Shown in pieces: positions 7,980 through 16,770 of a DNA stretch of 64,000 nt; the first letter of the stretch is position 1; each line of letters begins with the position of its first letter. This DNA comes from Phytohabitans aurantiacus (GTDB lineage: Bacteria > Actinomycetota > Actinomycetes > Mycobacteriales > Micromonosporaceae), in NCBI RefSeq assembly GCF_027923225.1, contig NZ_BSDI01000016.1, positions 62,001 through 126,000 on the forward strand, given 5' to 3'. The position numbers were made by a program, and so were the translations under genes. The notes below the pieces were generated by a model. It saw only the letters and a list, made by a program, of their open reading frames with translations, had not been told where the DNA came from and did not search any database.

Positions 7980-9465
7980 GGTGATCGAGTACCGCCCGCA
8001 CCGCCTCGTCGATCGAGACCTCGCTCGCGTCGATCACCAGGTCGGCGTCGGTGGGCTCCTCGTACGGATCGTCGATGCCGGTCATGCCGGTGAGCTGGCC
8101 GGCGCGCGCCTTGGCGTAGAGACCCTTGCGGTCGCGCTGCTCGCACACGGCTAGCGGCGTGTTGATGTACACGAGGACGAAGCCGGCACCGGCGGTCTGC
8201 GCCATCGCGCGAGCGGTGGCGCGCGCCTTGGCGTAGGGCGCGATGGGGCAGCACAGCGCCATGCCGCGATGCCTGGCCACCTCGGCGGCGACCCAGCCGA
8301 TCCGGCGGATGTTGGTGTCGCGGTCTTCCTTGCCGAAGCCGAGCCCCTTGGACAGCTCGCGCCGGACCACGTCGCCGTCGAGCAGGGTGACGGTGCGGTC
8401 GCCACTCTCCCGCAGCGAGTCGGCGACGCCGCGCGCGATGGTCGACTTGCCGGAGCCGGAGAGCCCGGTGAAGAACACCACGAGGCCGCGGTGGCGGCGC
8501 GGCGGGCGGGCCCGGGTCAGCTCCTTGGCGACCGCGGGCGGCGTGTGCCACTCGGGCAGCGGAAAGCCCCGGTCGAGCAGATCGTTGATCTCGTCGGGGC
8601 GCAGCGCGAGCCGCCGATTGCGAGGCGGGATGTCGTCGCGCCAGCGCCACTGGCCGTCGCGGTTGTCGTACGCCAGCTCGCGCGGCACGAGCACCCGAGG
8701 CCCGCCGCCGGAGAGCATCTCGCCGGTCGAGAGCAGGTGTGTCACGCCGTACGCCGCGGCGACCTTGGCGCGCAGCAGCGCGTCGCGGATCTCGTCGCCG
8801 CGCCGGGTCAGCGGCACCGCCACCAGGGTGGCGGGGGGCATCCGGTCGCGGGCCGCGAAGACCGCGCGTACCAGCACCTCGGACGGCAGCCCGTCGGGGC
8901 CGGGCTCGGCGATCGGGATGAGCACGAGCAGGTGTGCGGCGAGGGTGCGGGCCGCGTGTGCGATCTGAGCGAGCTGCGGGCGGTGCAGCGGCCGGTCGGC
9001 CACCACGCCGAGCACCCGGCCGGGCGGCAGCAGCGACTTGACCTCTTCCGGGGTACGGCGCAGCCGCTGGAACGGGCCGTGCCCGCCGTCGCCCAGCCGG
9101 CGTACCGTGCCGCCAACGCCGTAACGCCCGTCGCGGGTCGGCCACGCGTCGGTGACGTCGACCGCGGCTACCGGCGCGCCTTCCGGGTCGGTGATCACGA
9201 GCGCCCGGTGCAGCGGGTTGTCGAGCTGCAGGCCGGCGGCCAGATCACCGGGGACCTCCAGGGTCACCGGCACGGGCCAGGGCGTGCCGTCGACCAGGCG
9301 TCCGCGCCGGGCGAGGCTCGCGAGATCGGCCCGGTGGAGGAAGCCGGTCAGCGGCGCGTATGCCCCAGCGAGCAGCAACTCGAGGTCGGCTAGTTCGTAC
9401 GAGCGCGGCGTATACGCCGGCGCGTCACGCAGCACCTCGTCGGGCAGCACCCACCCGTTGCTCAT
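7936..9465 (-). CDS. APS kinase fused to a degenerate ATP-sulfurylase domain
   Basis: 509 residues. The C-terminal domain (about 327-509) is a complete adenylylsulfate kinase: P-loop GLSGSGKS at 334-341, LLDGDVVRRELS near 361-372, and YINTPLAVCEQRD further on. It makes PAPS from APS. The N-terminal 320 residues align with ATP sulfurylase along their length, but the active site has decayed. The QTRNPxHxAH motif reads VADRPLHRPQ, so the second histidine is Gln164, and the GRDHAG loop reads STGEML (about 246-251). Sulfate activation to APS is therefore probably done by another enzyme (CysDN or Sat) elsewhere. ATG 9463-9465 is preferred, with GGGGG upstream. It probably supplies PAPS to the nearby sulfotransferase. 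Confidence 0.88.
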   Translation of the reverse strand: MSNGWVLPDEVLRDAPAYTPRSYELADLELLLAGAYAPLTGFLHRADLASLARRGRLVDGTPWPVPVTLEVPGDLAAGLQLDNPLHRALVITDPEGAPVAAVDVTDAWPTRDGRYGVGGTVRRLGDGGHGPFQRLRRTPEEVKSLLPPGRVLGVVADRPLHRPQLAQIAHAARTLAAHLLVLIPIAEPGPDGLPSEVLVRAVFAARDRMPPATLVAVPLTRRGDEIRDALLRAKVAAAYGVTHLLSTGEMLSGGGPRVLVPRELAYDNRDGQWRWRDDIPPRNRRLALRPDEINDLLDRGFPLPEWHTPPAVAKELTRARPPRRHRGLVVFFTGLSGSGKSTIARGVADSLRESGDRTVTLLDGDVVRRELSKGLGFGKEDRDTNIRRIGWVAAEVARHRGMALCCPIAPYAKARATARAMAQTAGAGFVLVYINTPLAVCEQRDRKGLYAKARAGQLTGMTGIDDPYEEPTDADLVIDASEVSIDEAVRAVLDHLTETGWVEPRLQPA

Positions 9466-9574
9466 TACACCCCCAACAGCGAACCGGACCACAGTTTCGC
9501 AGCCGCCCGCCCATCGGTCGAGAGTGCCACGGCCCGGTGTTGTCGGCTACCGGACCCGAGACCAGCACGGTCGG

Positions 9575-9580
9575 TATAGT
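9575..9580 (+). promoter_or_regulatory. -10 box (TATAGT), leaderless start
   Basis: TATAGT ends six bases before ATG 9587, which puts the predicted transcript start on the start codon. No ribosome site is present. Confidence 0.6.
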
Positions 9581-9586
9581 GACCGT

Positions 9587-10276
9587 ATGGCACAAGATGA
9601 TGACCGGTGGCTCGCGGCTGCGTACGTGGAGCCGGCCGTCTTCGAACTGCGGCCGGACTACCGCGCGCTCCTCATTCTCGCCGATGGCCTCCAGCCCGGA
9701 CCAAGCGACGGCACAACCGAGAAGGTGCTGCGTTCGGCTGAGGAGGGTGCGGTCTCCGAACACCCCCATCTGGACGCCTGGCGAGACGCGTTCCGCGGGT
9801 TCGGCGCCAAGCCACAGCGCACCCGCCCGAGCGTCGACGCGCTCATCCGGCGGGCGCCTCAGGGGTTGCCGAGGATCGATCGGCTCACCGACGCGTACAA
9901 CGCAGTGTCGGTGGCGCACGTGGTGCCGATCGGCGGTGAAGACGTCGACCGCTATCAGGGGCCGCTGCGGCTGGTGCGCGCCACCGGAGACGAGCCCTTC
10001 GACACCACGGCCGGCGGCGAGCCAGCGGTTGAGCACGCCAGCCCCGGCGAGGTGGTCTGGCGAGACGACCTCGGTGTCACGTGCCGCCGCTGGAACTGGC
10101 GGCAGTGCGTGCGTACCCGAATCACCAGCACCACGACGCGTGCCGTCTTCATCCTCGACGCGCTCGGGCCGATGAGCGACGCCGACCTCGCCGCCGCCGG
10201 CGACGCCCTCACGGCCACGCTCCGGGCCACCAGCCCGGGCGTCACCCTCACCACGAGAAACCTGAGAGCAACCTGA
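9587..10276 (+). CDS. B3/B4 tRNA-binding-domain protein
   Basis: 229 residues. The segment from about residue 70 onward, including YNAVSVAHVVPIGGEDVD and later GEVVWRDDLGVTCRRWNWR, matches the stand-alone B3/B4 domain related to the editing region of the phenylalanyl-tRNA synthetase beta chain. Members of this family are thought to deacylate or bind mischarged tRNA or free amino acids; the substrate here is unknown. ATG 9587 follows a TATAGT box by six bases and has no ribosome site, so the mRNA is probably leaderless. It stands alone between the APS kinase gene and the ABC operon. Confidence 0.8.
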   Translation: MAQDDDRWLAAAYVEPAVFELRPDYRALLILADGLQPGPSDGTTEKVLRSAEEGAVSEHPHLDAWRDAFRGFGAKPQRTRPSVDALIRRAPQGLPRIDRLTDAYNAVSVAHVVPIGGEDVDRYQGPLRLVRATGDEPFDTTAGGEPAVEHASPGEVVWRDDLGVTCRRWNWRQCVRTRITSTTTRAVFILDALGPMSDADLAAAGDALTATLRATSPGVTLTTRNLRAT

Positions 10277-10330
10277 GAACTAAGGGCTTGGCCAGGGTAA
10301 GGCCGGATAGAAACCGGGGTACCGGATCCA

Positions 10331-10336
10331 TACGCT
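10331..10336 (+). promoter_or_regulatory. -10 box (TACGCT), leaderless start of the ABC operon
   Basis: TACGCT ends six bases before GTG 10343, and no Shine-Dalgarno sequence lies between. It is the only promoter candidate for the four-gene ABC operon. Confidence 0.55.
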
Positions 10337-10342
10337 GACCCC

Positions 10343-11257
10343 GTGACCCTCATCGCGACCCAAGCGCTCACCAAGACGTACGGCGGCCGGGTGACCGCGC
10401 TTGCCGATCTCACGGTCAGCGTCGAGCCGGGCATCGTGGGGCTGGTCGGTGCCAACGGCGCCGGCAAGTCCACCTTGATCAAGATTCTGCTGGGGCTGCT
10501 CGCACCGACGAGCGGCTCGGTACGCGTATTGGATCTGGACCCCACGACCGACGCCGCCGCGGTACGCGCGCGGGTCGGATACATGCCCGAGCACGACAGC
10601 CTGTCACCCGACCTGTCCGCCGCCGAATTCGTGACCCACCTCGGGCGCATGAGCGGGCTGCCCCGCACGGCCGCCCGCGAGCGCGCTTCCGAGGCGCTGC
10701 GCCACGTCGGCCTCTACGAGGAGCGGTACCGCCAGATCGGCGGCTACTCGACCGGCATGAAGCAGCGGGTCAAGCTGGCCCAGGCGCTCGTGCACGACCC
10801 CGACCTGCTGCTGCTCGACGAGCCCACCAACGGCCTGGACCCGGCGGGGCGCGATGCGATGCTGGCGTTGATCCAGCGGATCGGCACCGAGTTCGGCATC
10901 TCGGTCGTCGTCTGCTCGCACCTGCTCGGCGAGGTGGAGCGGATCTGCGACTCGCTGATCGCGATCGACGCCGGCCGGCTGCTCCGCTCCGACAACATCT
11001 CGGCGATGACCACGGTCACCGACGTACTGGCCGTCGAGGTGAGCGAGGGCCTCGACGAGCTGGCGGCCCGGCTCGACATGCTGGGGCTGACCGCACGCAG
11101 AGACGGCCGGCTGTTGCTGGTACCCCTCGAGGATGACGAGACCTACGACCGCATCCTGACCGCGGTGGCCGAGCTTGATTTGCCGTTGCACCGCCTCGAC
11201 CAGCGGCGTCACCGCGTCGCCGAGCTCTTCGCGACCAGGGAGGTGACCCATGTCTGA
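10343..11257 (+). CDS. ABC transporter ATP-binding protein (pair 1)
   Basis: 304 residues. Walker A GANGAGKST is near residue 36. A degenerate signature (YSTGMKQR) precedes Walker B (LLLLDEPTNG), followed by an H-loop in CSHLLGEVE. The DrrA/CcmA-type domain is followed by an 80-residue C-terminal extension typical of ABC-2 exporters. It powers the permease encoded immediately downstream, whose ATG overlaps this gene by eight bases. The GTG start at 10343 is leaderless. The substrate is unknown; exporters of this build move drugs, lipids or polysaccharides. Confidence 0.9.
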   Translation: MTLIATQALTKTYGGRVTALADLTVSVEPGIVGLVGANGAGKSTLIKILLGLLAPTSGSVRVLDLDPTTDAAAVRARVGYMPEHDSLSPDLSAAEFVTHLGRMSGLPRTAARERASEALRHVGLYEERYRQIGGYSTGMKQRVKLAQALVHDPDLLLLDEPTNGLDPAGRDAMLALIQRIGTEFGISVVVCSHLLGEVERICDSLIAIDAGRLLRSDNISAMTTVTDVLAVEVSEGLDELAARLDMLGLTARRDGRLLLVPLEDDETYDRILTAVAELDLPLHRLDQRRHRVAELFATREVTHV

Positions 11258-12113
11258 GCTCTCGGGTGTCATCCACGACATCGGATACCAGCGTTACGCC
11301 GGTCCTCGCCTGGGCCGCCGGTACGTGTTCGGCTCGCTCTACACGCACGGCCTGCGCACCGCCTTCGGGCTCGGGCGCAGCGCCAAAGCCAAGATCTTCC
11401 CGTGGTTCGTGCTGGGCGTCGTGGCGATAACGGGCCTGATCCTGGCGGCCGTACGGGCGCAACTCGGCGAGGTCGTCGTCACGTACAACGCGTTCCCCGA
11501 CACCATGTCCTGGCTGGTGATCTTCTTCGTGGCGGTGGTCGCGCCCGAGCTGGTCTCGCGTGACCTGCGCTCGGGCGTGCTGCCGCTGTACTTCTCCAGG
11601 CCACTGCCGCGGGGCGACTACGTGTACGCGAAGTTCGCGGCCCTGGCCACCGCGGTCTGGATCCTGCTCGGCGGGCCGCAGCTGCTGATGTTCCTGGTGG
11701 CCGCCTTCTCGGCCGACAACCTCAGCGCGGTCTGGACCGAGGTGGGCGACCTCGTGCCCGGCCTGATCTACGCGCTGCTCTGGGCGGGAGTCTTCGCCGG
11801 CATCGGCCTGCTGGTCGCCTCGCTGACCGGCAAGCGGGCCTTCGCGGCCGGCGGGATCGTCGCGGTGTTCCTCATGACCACGCCGATCGTCGGGGTATTC
11901 GCCGTGCTGCCATCCAAGGCACTCAACGAGCTGGCGCTGCTGTTCAGCCCGTCCAGCCTCGTGTTCGGGGTGGGCATCTGGCTCTTCGGCTCACCCGACG
12001 GCAACGACGACATCGGCCCGTTCGGTCCCCTGTACGCGGCCGTGGCGGTCGGGCTCGTCGCCGGCTGCGTCGCGCTCCTGCTGGCCCGCTACCGGAAGGT
12101 CGCATCGTCATGA
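11250..12113 (+). CDS. ABC-2 type transporter permease (pair 1)
   Basis: 287 residues with about six membrane helices and the conserved ABC-2 segment SRDLRSGVLPLYFSRPL near residue 105. This is the layout of permeases working with CcmA-like ATPases. ATG 11250 lies inside the upstream ATPase gene. The stop overlaps the next ATPase start as ATGA, so the four genes 10343-13740 form one coupled operon encoding two ATPase/permease pairs. Confidence 0.88.
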   Translation: MSELSGVIHDIGYQRYAGPRLGRRYVFGSLYTHGLRTAFGLGRSAKAKIFPWFVLGVVAITGLILAAVRAQLGEVVVTYNAFPDTMSWLVIFFVAVVAPELVSRDLRSGVLPLYFSRPLPRGDYVYAKFAALATAVWILLGGPQLLMFLVAAFSADNLSAVWTEVGDLVPGLIYALLWAGVFAGIGLLVASLTGKRAFAAGGIVAVFLMTTPIVGVFAVLPSKALNELALLFSPSSLVFGVGIWLFGSPDGNDDIGPFGPLYAAVAVGLVAGCVALLLARYRKVASS

Positions 12114-13021
12114 CGGATGTAGTGCTCGATGGGGTCTCCAAGTGGTACGGCAACGTGGTCGCCGTCAACGACGTGACCATGACGCTCGGTCCCGGTGTGA
12201 CCGGGCTGCTCGGCCCGAACGGCGCCGGCAAGACCACCGTGCTGCACATGATGGCCGGGTTCCTCGCGCCCTCGCGGGGTGCCGTCACCGTCGGCGACGT
12301 GCCGGCCTGGCGCAACCCTTCCGTGTACGAGCGGCTGGGGCTGGTCAGCGAGCGTGAGGCGGTGCACGACTTCCTGACCGCGCGGGAGTTCCTGGAGGTG
12401 AGCGCGCGGCTGCACAAGCTGCCCGACCCTTCGGCGGCGGCGCAGCGCGCGCTGGAGCTGGTCGAGATGACCGACGCCCAGAACCGCCGCATCGGCACGT
12501 ACTCCAAGGGCATGCGGCAGCGCACCCGGGTGGCCGCCGCGCTCGTGCACGATCCTCAGGTGCTGCTGCTCGACGAGCCGTTCAACGGGATGGACCCGCG
12601 GCAACGGCTGCACATGATGGACCTGCTGCACAATTTGGGCGCCTCCGGACGCACCATCCTCTTCAGCTCGCACATCCTCGAAGAGGTCGAGCAGGTCTCC
12701 GGCACGGTACAGGTGATCGTGGCGGGCCGGCTCGCGGCGTCCGGCGACTACCGGGCGATCCGGCGGCTGATGTCGAACCGGCCGCACGTCTTCGCGGTGC
12801 ACTCGACCGACGACCGGCGGCTGGCGGTCGCGCTGATCGGCCAGCCCTCGGTCACCGGCGTCGAGATCGACAAGGCCGGGCTGACGGTACGGGCCGGCGA
12901 CTACGGCAGTTTCACCCGCGCACTACCCAAGATCGCGCTAGCCGAGGGCATCCGGGTGCGCCGGCTGCTGCCCTCTGACGAGTCCCTGGAGAGCGTCTTC
13001 TCCTACCTGGTGGAGGCATAA
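12110..13021 (+). CDS. ABC transporter ATP-binding protein (pair 2)
   Basis: 303 residues. Walker A (GPNGAGKTT) is near residue 40. The signature region reads YSKGMRQR, Walker B reads LLLDEPFNGMD, and the H-loop is SSHILEE. The domain order is the same as the first ATPase of the operon and the two look paralogous. The start overlaps the permease stop by four bases, and a two-base gap separates it from the second permease. Substrate unknown. Confidence 0.9.
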   Translation: MTDVVLDGVSKWYGNVVAVNDVTMTLGPGVTGLLGPNGAGKTTVLHMMAGFLAPSRGAVTVGDVPAWRNPSVYERLGLVSEREAVHDFLTAREFLEVSARLHKLPDPSAAAQRALELVEMTDAQNRRIGTYSKGMRQRTRVAAALVHDPQVLLLDEPFNGMDPRQRLHMMDLLHNLGASGRTILFSSHILEEVEQVSGTVQVIVAGRLAASGDYRAIRRLMSNRPHVFAVHSTDDRRLAVALIGQPSVTGVEIDKAGLTVRAGDYGSFTRALPKIALAEGIRVRRLLPSDESLESVFSYLVEA

Positions 13022-13023
13022 AG

Positions 13024-13740
13024 ATGGTCACCCAGACGATCACCTGGATCACCGCGCGGGGACTCTTCGGCCGGCGCCGGTTCCTGCTGCTCCTGCCGTT
13101 GCCGCTGCTCGTGATCGGGCTCGCGGTGCTCAGCCGGGGCTTCGGGGTCGCGCCCGAGCACTGGGGCGAGCCGGTGCTGGTGGGCCTCGGGCTGGCCGTG
13201 GTGCTGCCCGTGATCGCCCTGATCGCCGGCACCGGGGTGCTCGGCTCCGAGATCGACGACGGCACGATCGTGCACATCCTCACCAAGCCGCTGCCGCGCT
13301 CGCAGATCGTCCTGCCGAAGCTGGCCGTGGCGACGGCGGCCACCGCGGTGTCCGTCGCGGTGCCGCTGTACGTGGCCGGGGTGCTCGCCGACTCCGTCGG
13401 TCTCGGCTTGGCGCTGGCCGCCGCTGGCACGGTGGGCGCGCTGGCGTACTCCGCGCTCTTCCTGGCCCTCAGCCTGGTGACACGGCGGCCGGTGCTGCTC
13501 GGGCTGGTCTACGTGCTGGTGTGGGAGGGCCTGCTCGGCAACTTCGTGTCCGGCACGCGCGTCCTGTCGATCCAGCAGTACGTGATCACGATCGCTGACA
13601 AGATCGCGCCCACGCCCCTGCTGGAGGCGAAGGTGTCGCTGCCGGTGGCGCTGGTGATGTCGGCCCTGTTTACGGTCGGCTTCACCGCGCTGGCGATCGA
13701 CCGACTCCGCTCCTTCTCGGTGGCCGGCGAAACCAGCTGA
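13024..13740 (+). CDS. ABC-2 type transporter permease (pair 2)
   Basis: 238 residues with about six hydrophobic helices and the element GSEIDDGTIVHILTKPLPRS near residues 79-98, characteristic of ABC-2 permeases. It is shorter than the first permease because it lacks the N-terminal cytoplasmic stretch. It is last in the operon. The TGA stop (13738-13740) lies in the left arm of a hairpin shared with the convergent ppc gene. Confidence 0.87.
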   Translation: MVTQTITWITARGLFGRRRFLLLLPLPLLVIGLAVLSRGFGVAPEHWGEPVLVGLGLAVVLPVIALIAGTGVLGSEIDDGTIVHILTKPLPRSQIVLPKLAVATAATAVSVAVPLYVAGVLADSVGLGLALAAAGTVGALAYSALFLALSLVTRRPVLLGLVYVLVWEGLLGNFVSGTRVLSIQQYVITIADKIAPTPLLEAKVSLPVALVMSALFTVGFTALAIDRLRSFSVAGETS

Positions 13741-13757
13741 CCCACCCGTCAGCCGGT
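13732..13757. terminator. Bidirectional hairpin between convergent ABC operon and ppc
   Basis: Ten-base arms (13732-13741 and 13748-13757, one mismatch) flank a six-base loop. Each arm contains the stop codon of one of the two convergent genes. There is no U-tract. Hairpins without U-tracts at convergent gene ends are common terminators in high-GC actinomycetes. Confidence 0.6.
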
Positions 13758-16538
13758 GTTGCGCATGCCTGCCGCGATGCCGTTGACCGTGGTCAGCAGA
13801 GCGCGCTCCACGGCGGTGCCATCGCCGGGGGCGCGCCTCGCGCCGGGTGCCGTGGCCACCGCTCGGCTCGCGGCGCCCGAGTCGCGGTACTGCCGCAGCA
13901 GCGCCACCTGCAGATGGTGCAGCGGTTCAAGGTAGGTGTCGCGGACGGCCAGCGTGCGACGCAGTACCGGCTGCGCGTCGAGCAGCTCGGTCTCTCCCGT
14001 GATCGCCAGCACCTCGCGGACGGTCAACGCGTACTCCGCCTCGATCTTGTCGAAGATCGGCTGGAGCTCCGGCGAGACCAGGGTCTGCACGTACCGCCGC
14101 GCGATGCTCAGGTCGGTCTTGAAGAGCATCATCTCCACATTGGACAGGAACGTGCGGAAGAACTGCCAGTTGGTGTGCATCTCGGCCAGTACGTCGGACA
14201 GGCCGGCCTCGCGAGCGGCGGCGAGACCGCTGCCGACGCCGTACCAGCCGGGCACGATCTGCCGTGACTGGGTCCAGCCGAACACCCACGGGATGGCCCG
14301 CAGGCCGCCCAGCCCGGCGCCGGTGTTGGGGCGCTTGGCCGGCCGCGAGCCGATGTTGAGCGCGCCGAGCAGCTCGGTCGGGGTGGACGCCCAGAAGTAC
14401 GTCGGAAGTTGCGGGTCTTCGATCAGCTCCCGGTATGCCCGGAAGGCGGCCGCCGAGGTGGTGTCCATCGCCGAGTCCCAGCGCGCGAGCGAATCGGTGG
14501 AGACCCGTGACCTGGTGTGCAGCAGGGTGGCCTGGAGCACCGCCGCCACGGTCAGCTCCAGGTTTTCCCGAGCCAGCGCCGGCAGCGTGTACTTGTCGGA
14601 GATGACCTCGCCCTGCTCGGTGACCTTGATGGCACCGTCGAGCGTGTTGTAGGGCTGAGCGAGGACCGCCTCGTGCGTGGGGCCACCGCCGCGCCCGACG
14701 GTGCCGCCGCGCCCGTGGAAGAGCCGCAGCCGCACCCCGTGCCGGGCGGCGGCGTCACGCAGCGACCGCTGGGCCCGGTGGATCGACCACTGCGACGTGG
14801 TGATGCCGGCTTCCTTGTTGGAGTCGGAGTACCCGAGCATGACCTCTTGCACGTCGCCGCGGGCGGCCACGATCGCCCGGTAGGCCGGCAGGGACAGCAT
14901 CTCGTCGAGCAGCTCGCCACCGGCGTCGAGCTCGGCGGGTGTCTCCAGGAGCGGCACGAAACCGATGCGCGCGCGGTGTCCGTGCACGTCGATCAGACCG
15001 GCCTCGCGTGCCAGTACAGCCGCCGCCAGCACGTCATCGACGCCGAGCGTCATCGAGATGATGTAGGACTCGACGACCTCCGGGCCGAACCGCTCCTGCG
15101 CCTCGCGGATCGTGCCGAACACGTCGAAGGTGCGCCGGGCGGCGTCGGTGAGCGGCGTGTCGGGGCTGGACAGCGGCCGCCGGCCGGTCAGCTCGTCGCT
15201 CAGCAGCTTGGTGCGCTCGGCGCGGCTGAGGCTGGCGTAGTCGGCGACCTCGCCGATGCGGGCGTACATCTCAGCCAGCACCGTGTGGTGCGCCTCGGCA
15301 TGCTCGCGGACGTCCATCGTGGCCAGGTGCAGGCCGAACGCGGCGACGGTGCGGATCGCGGAGGCCAGCCGGCCCACGGCGGTGAGCTGGCCGGAGTTGC
15401 GGGCGAGCGAGGCACGCATCAGCTCGAGGTCGGCGAGCAGCTCGTCGGAGCCGCGGTAGTCACGCCCGGGCTCGTGCGCGGTGCCTTGGCGCAGCCGGAG
15501 CCGGGTGTTGGCCAGCTTGGCCTTGATGCAGCGGGCCTTGAGCCGGTACGGCTCCTCGGCGTTGGTGCGGCGGAACCGCTTCGGCACCTCGGGCAGCGCG
15601 TCGAGGTCCTTGGCGAGGCTGGCCGACAGGTCGAGCGACACCCCGCGCAGCCGCCGGGACACCGAGATCTCGTTGATCAGCGCGTCGAGCGCCGCTTCGG
15701 TGGCCTGGATGCCGTGCTCGTGCTGGATCATGAGAACGTCTCTGGTCACGCGGGGCGTGACGAACGGGTTGCCGTCGCGGTCGCCACCGATCCAGGTGCC
15801 GAACGTCATCGGGCGGGCCGTCGGGGCGGTCTCCACGCCGAGGGTGCGCAGCGTGTCGGCGAGATCGCCGAGCACCTGCGGCGCCGCGTCGCTGTACAGG
15901 TCGCGCAGGTAGTAGACCGCGTTGCGCGCCTCGTCGGTCGGGTCTGGCCGGTCGAGGCGCAGCTCGTCGGTCTGCCACAGCAGGTCGATCAGCTCGGCGA
16001 GGCGCCGCTCGGTCTGCGGGGACTCGCTGGCCCCGTACAGGATCGCGGCCGCGGTCTCGGCGTCGAGCTCGTCGGCGACCGCGCGCAGCTTCGAGAGGAT
16101 CGAGCGGCGGGCCGCCTCGGTCGGGTGCGCCGTGAAGACGGGCCGGACCGCGAGCCGGCGCGCGGCGGCGGCGATCTCGTCGGCGGGCACGCCCCGCTCG
16201 GCGATCAGCTTGGCCGCCTGGTCCAGCCATCCGCCCTGGCTGGCGCGCTGCCGGCGCAGCTCTCGGGCGCGGTGCACCTGCTCGGTGATGTTGGCGAGGT
16301 GGAAGTAGGTGGAGAAGGCGCGGGCCAGCTTGGTGCCGGTGGTGATGTCCATCGCGGAGAGCCGGTCGGCCGCCCCTTCCGCGTCCGTGCGCACGAGCGC
16401 GCGGATCTCCTCGACCAGGTCGAGCAGCGGCGGGCCTTCCTGGCGGGCGAGGGTCTGCCCGAGAAGTGTGCCGAGCCGGCGGATGTCGGCACGAAGAGCC
16501 GCATCGGGACCGTCGTGGTCGGGCTTGTCGGTCACCAT
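13749..16538 (-). CDS. ppc: Phosphoenolpyruvate carboxylase
   Basis: 929 residues, the normal length for bacterial PEPC. It carboxylates phosphoenolpyruvate to oxaloacetate to refill the TCA cycle. Diagnostic motifs are VFTAHPTEAARRS (catalytic His, near residue 137), the catalytic Arg-rich loop FHGRGGTVGRGGGP, GYSDSNKEAG, and the C-terminal TVNGIAAGMRNTG ending one residue before the stop. ATG 16536-16538 is followed by a short charged tail before the conserved helices. It is convergent with the ABC operon and divergent from mfd. Confidence 0.97.
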   Translation of the reverse strand: MVTDKPDHDGPDAALRADIRRLGTLLGQTLARQEGPPLLDLVEEIRALVRTDAEGAADRLSAMDITTGTKLARAFSTYFHLANITEQVHRARELRRQRASQGGWLDQAAKLIAERGVPADEIAAAARRLAVRPVFTAHPTEAARRSILSKLRAVADELDAETAAAILYGASESPQTERRLAELIDLLWQTDELRLDRPDPTDEARNAVYYLRDLYSDAAPQVLGDLADTLRTLGVETAPTARPMTFGTWIGGDRDGNPFVTPRVTRDVLMIQHEHGIQATEAALDALINEISVSRRLRGVSLDLSASLAKDLDALPEVPKRFRRTNAEEPYRLKARCIKAKLANTRLRLRQGTAHEPGRDYRGSDELLADLELMRASLARNSGQLTAVGRLASAIRTVAAFGLHLATMDVREHAEAHHTVLAEMYARIGEVADYASLSRAERTKLLSDELTGRRPLSSPDTPLTDAARRTFDVFGTIREAQERFGPEVVESYIISMTLGVDDVLAAAVLAREAGLIDVHGHRARIGFVPLLETPAELDAGGELLDEMLSLPAYRAIVAARGDVQEVMLGYSDSNKEAGITTSQWSIHRAQRSLRDAAARHGVRLRLFHGRGGTVGRGGGPTHEAVLAQPYNTLDGAIKVTEQGEVISDKYTLPALARENLELTVAAVLQATLLHTRSRVSTDSLARWDSAMDTTSAAAFRAYRELIEDPQLPTYFWASTPTELLGALNIGSRPAKRPNTGAGLGGLRAIPWVFGWTQSRQIVPGWYGVGSGLAAAREAGLSDVLAEMHTNWQFFRTFLSNVEMMLFKTDLSIARRYVQTLVSPELQPIFDKIEAEYALTVREVLAITGETELLDAQPVLRRTLAVRDTYLEPLHHLQVALLRQYRDSGAASRAVATAPGARRAPGDGTAVERALLTTVNGIAAGMRNTG

Positions 16539-16699
16539 GCGCTCCTTACGGGAGTACTGCGCTACGGGAGTTGCTGCGCTCCTTGACGCGCGTACGAAGG
16601 ACGGCGCTGTCCGACACCCTTGGATGTTACCGAGACCACGTTGCGTGCAGGTCGAACTGGTGAGTCATGTCTCAAAGGCAGGCGAGAAGGTCGGCGGGA

Positions 16700-16705
16700 T
16701 AGGCT
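16700..16705 (+). promoter_or_regulatory. Candidate mfd -10 box (TAGGCT)
   Basis: TAGGCT is the best TANNNT in the 232-base gap between ppc and mfd. It would give a leader of about 60 bases containing a GC-rich stem near 16723-16740 and the AAAGGGG ribosome site before ATG 16771. Nothing else is recognisable in the gap apart from an imperfect TACGGGAGT duplication at 16548-16573. Confidence 0.4.
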
Positions 16706-16770
16706 GAAGGAGCAACCCCCCGTCCTCGCTGGGCGCGGGGGCCTCGACGTGCGCCCAAAGGGGTTATCCC

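Noticed and set aside
10343..13740. Antibiotic resistance or biosynthetic gene cluster
   Set aside because: Two generic ABC-2 exporter pairs with no biosynthetic genes nearby; the substrate cannot be claimed.
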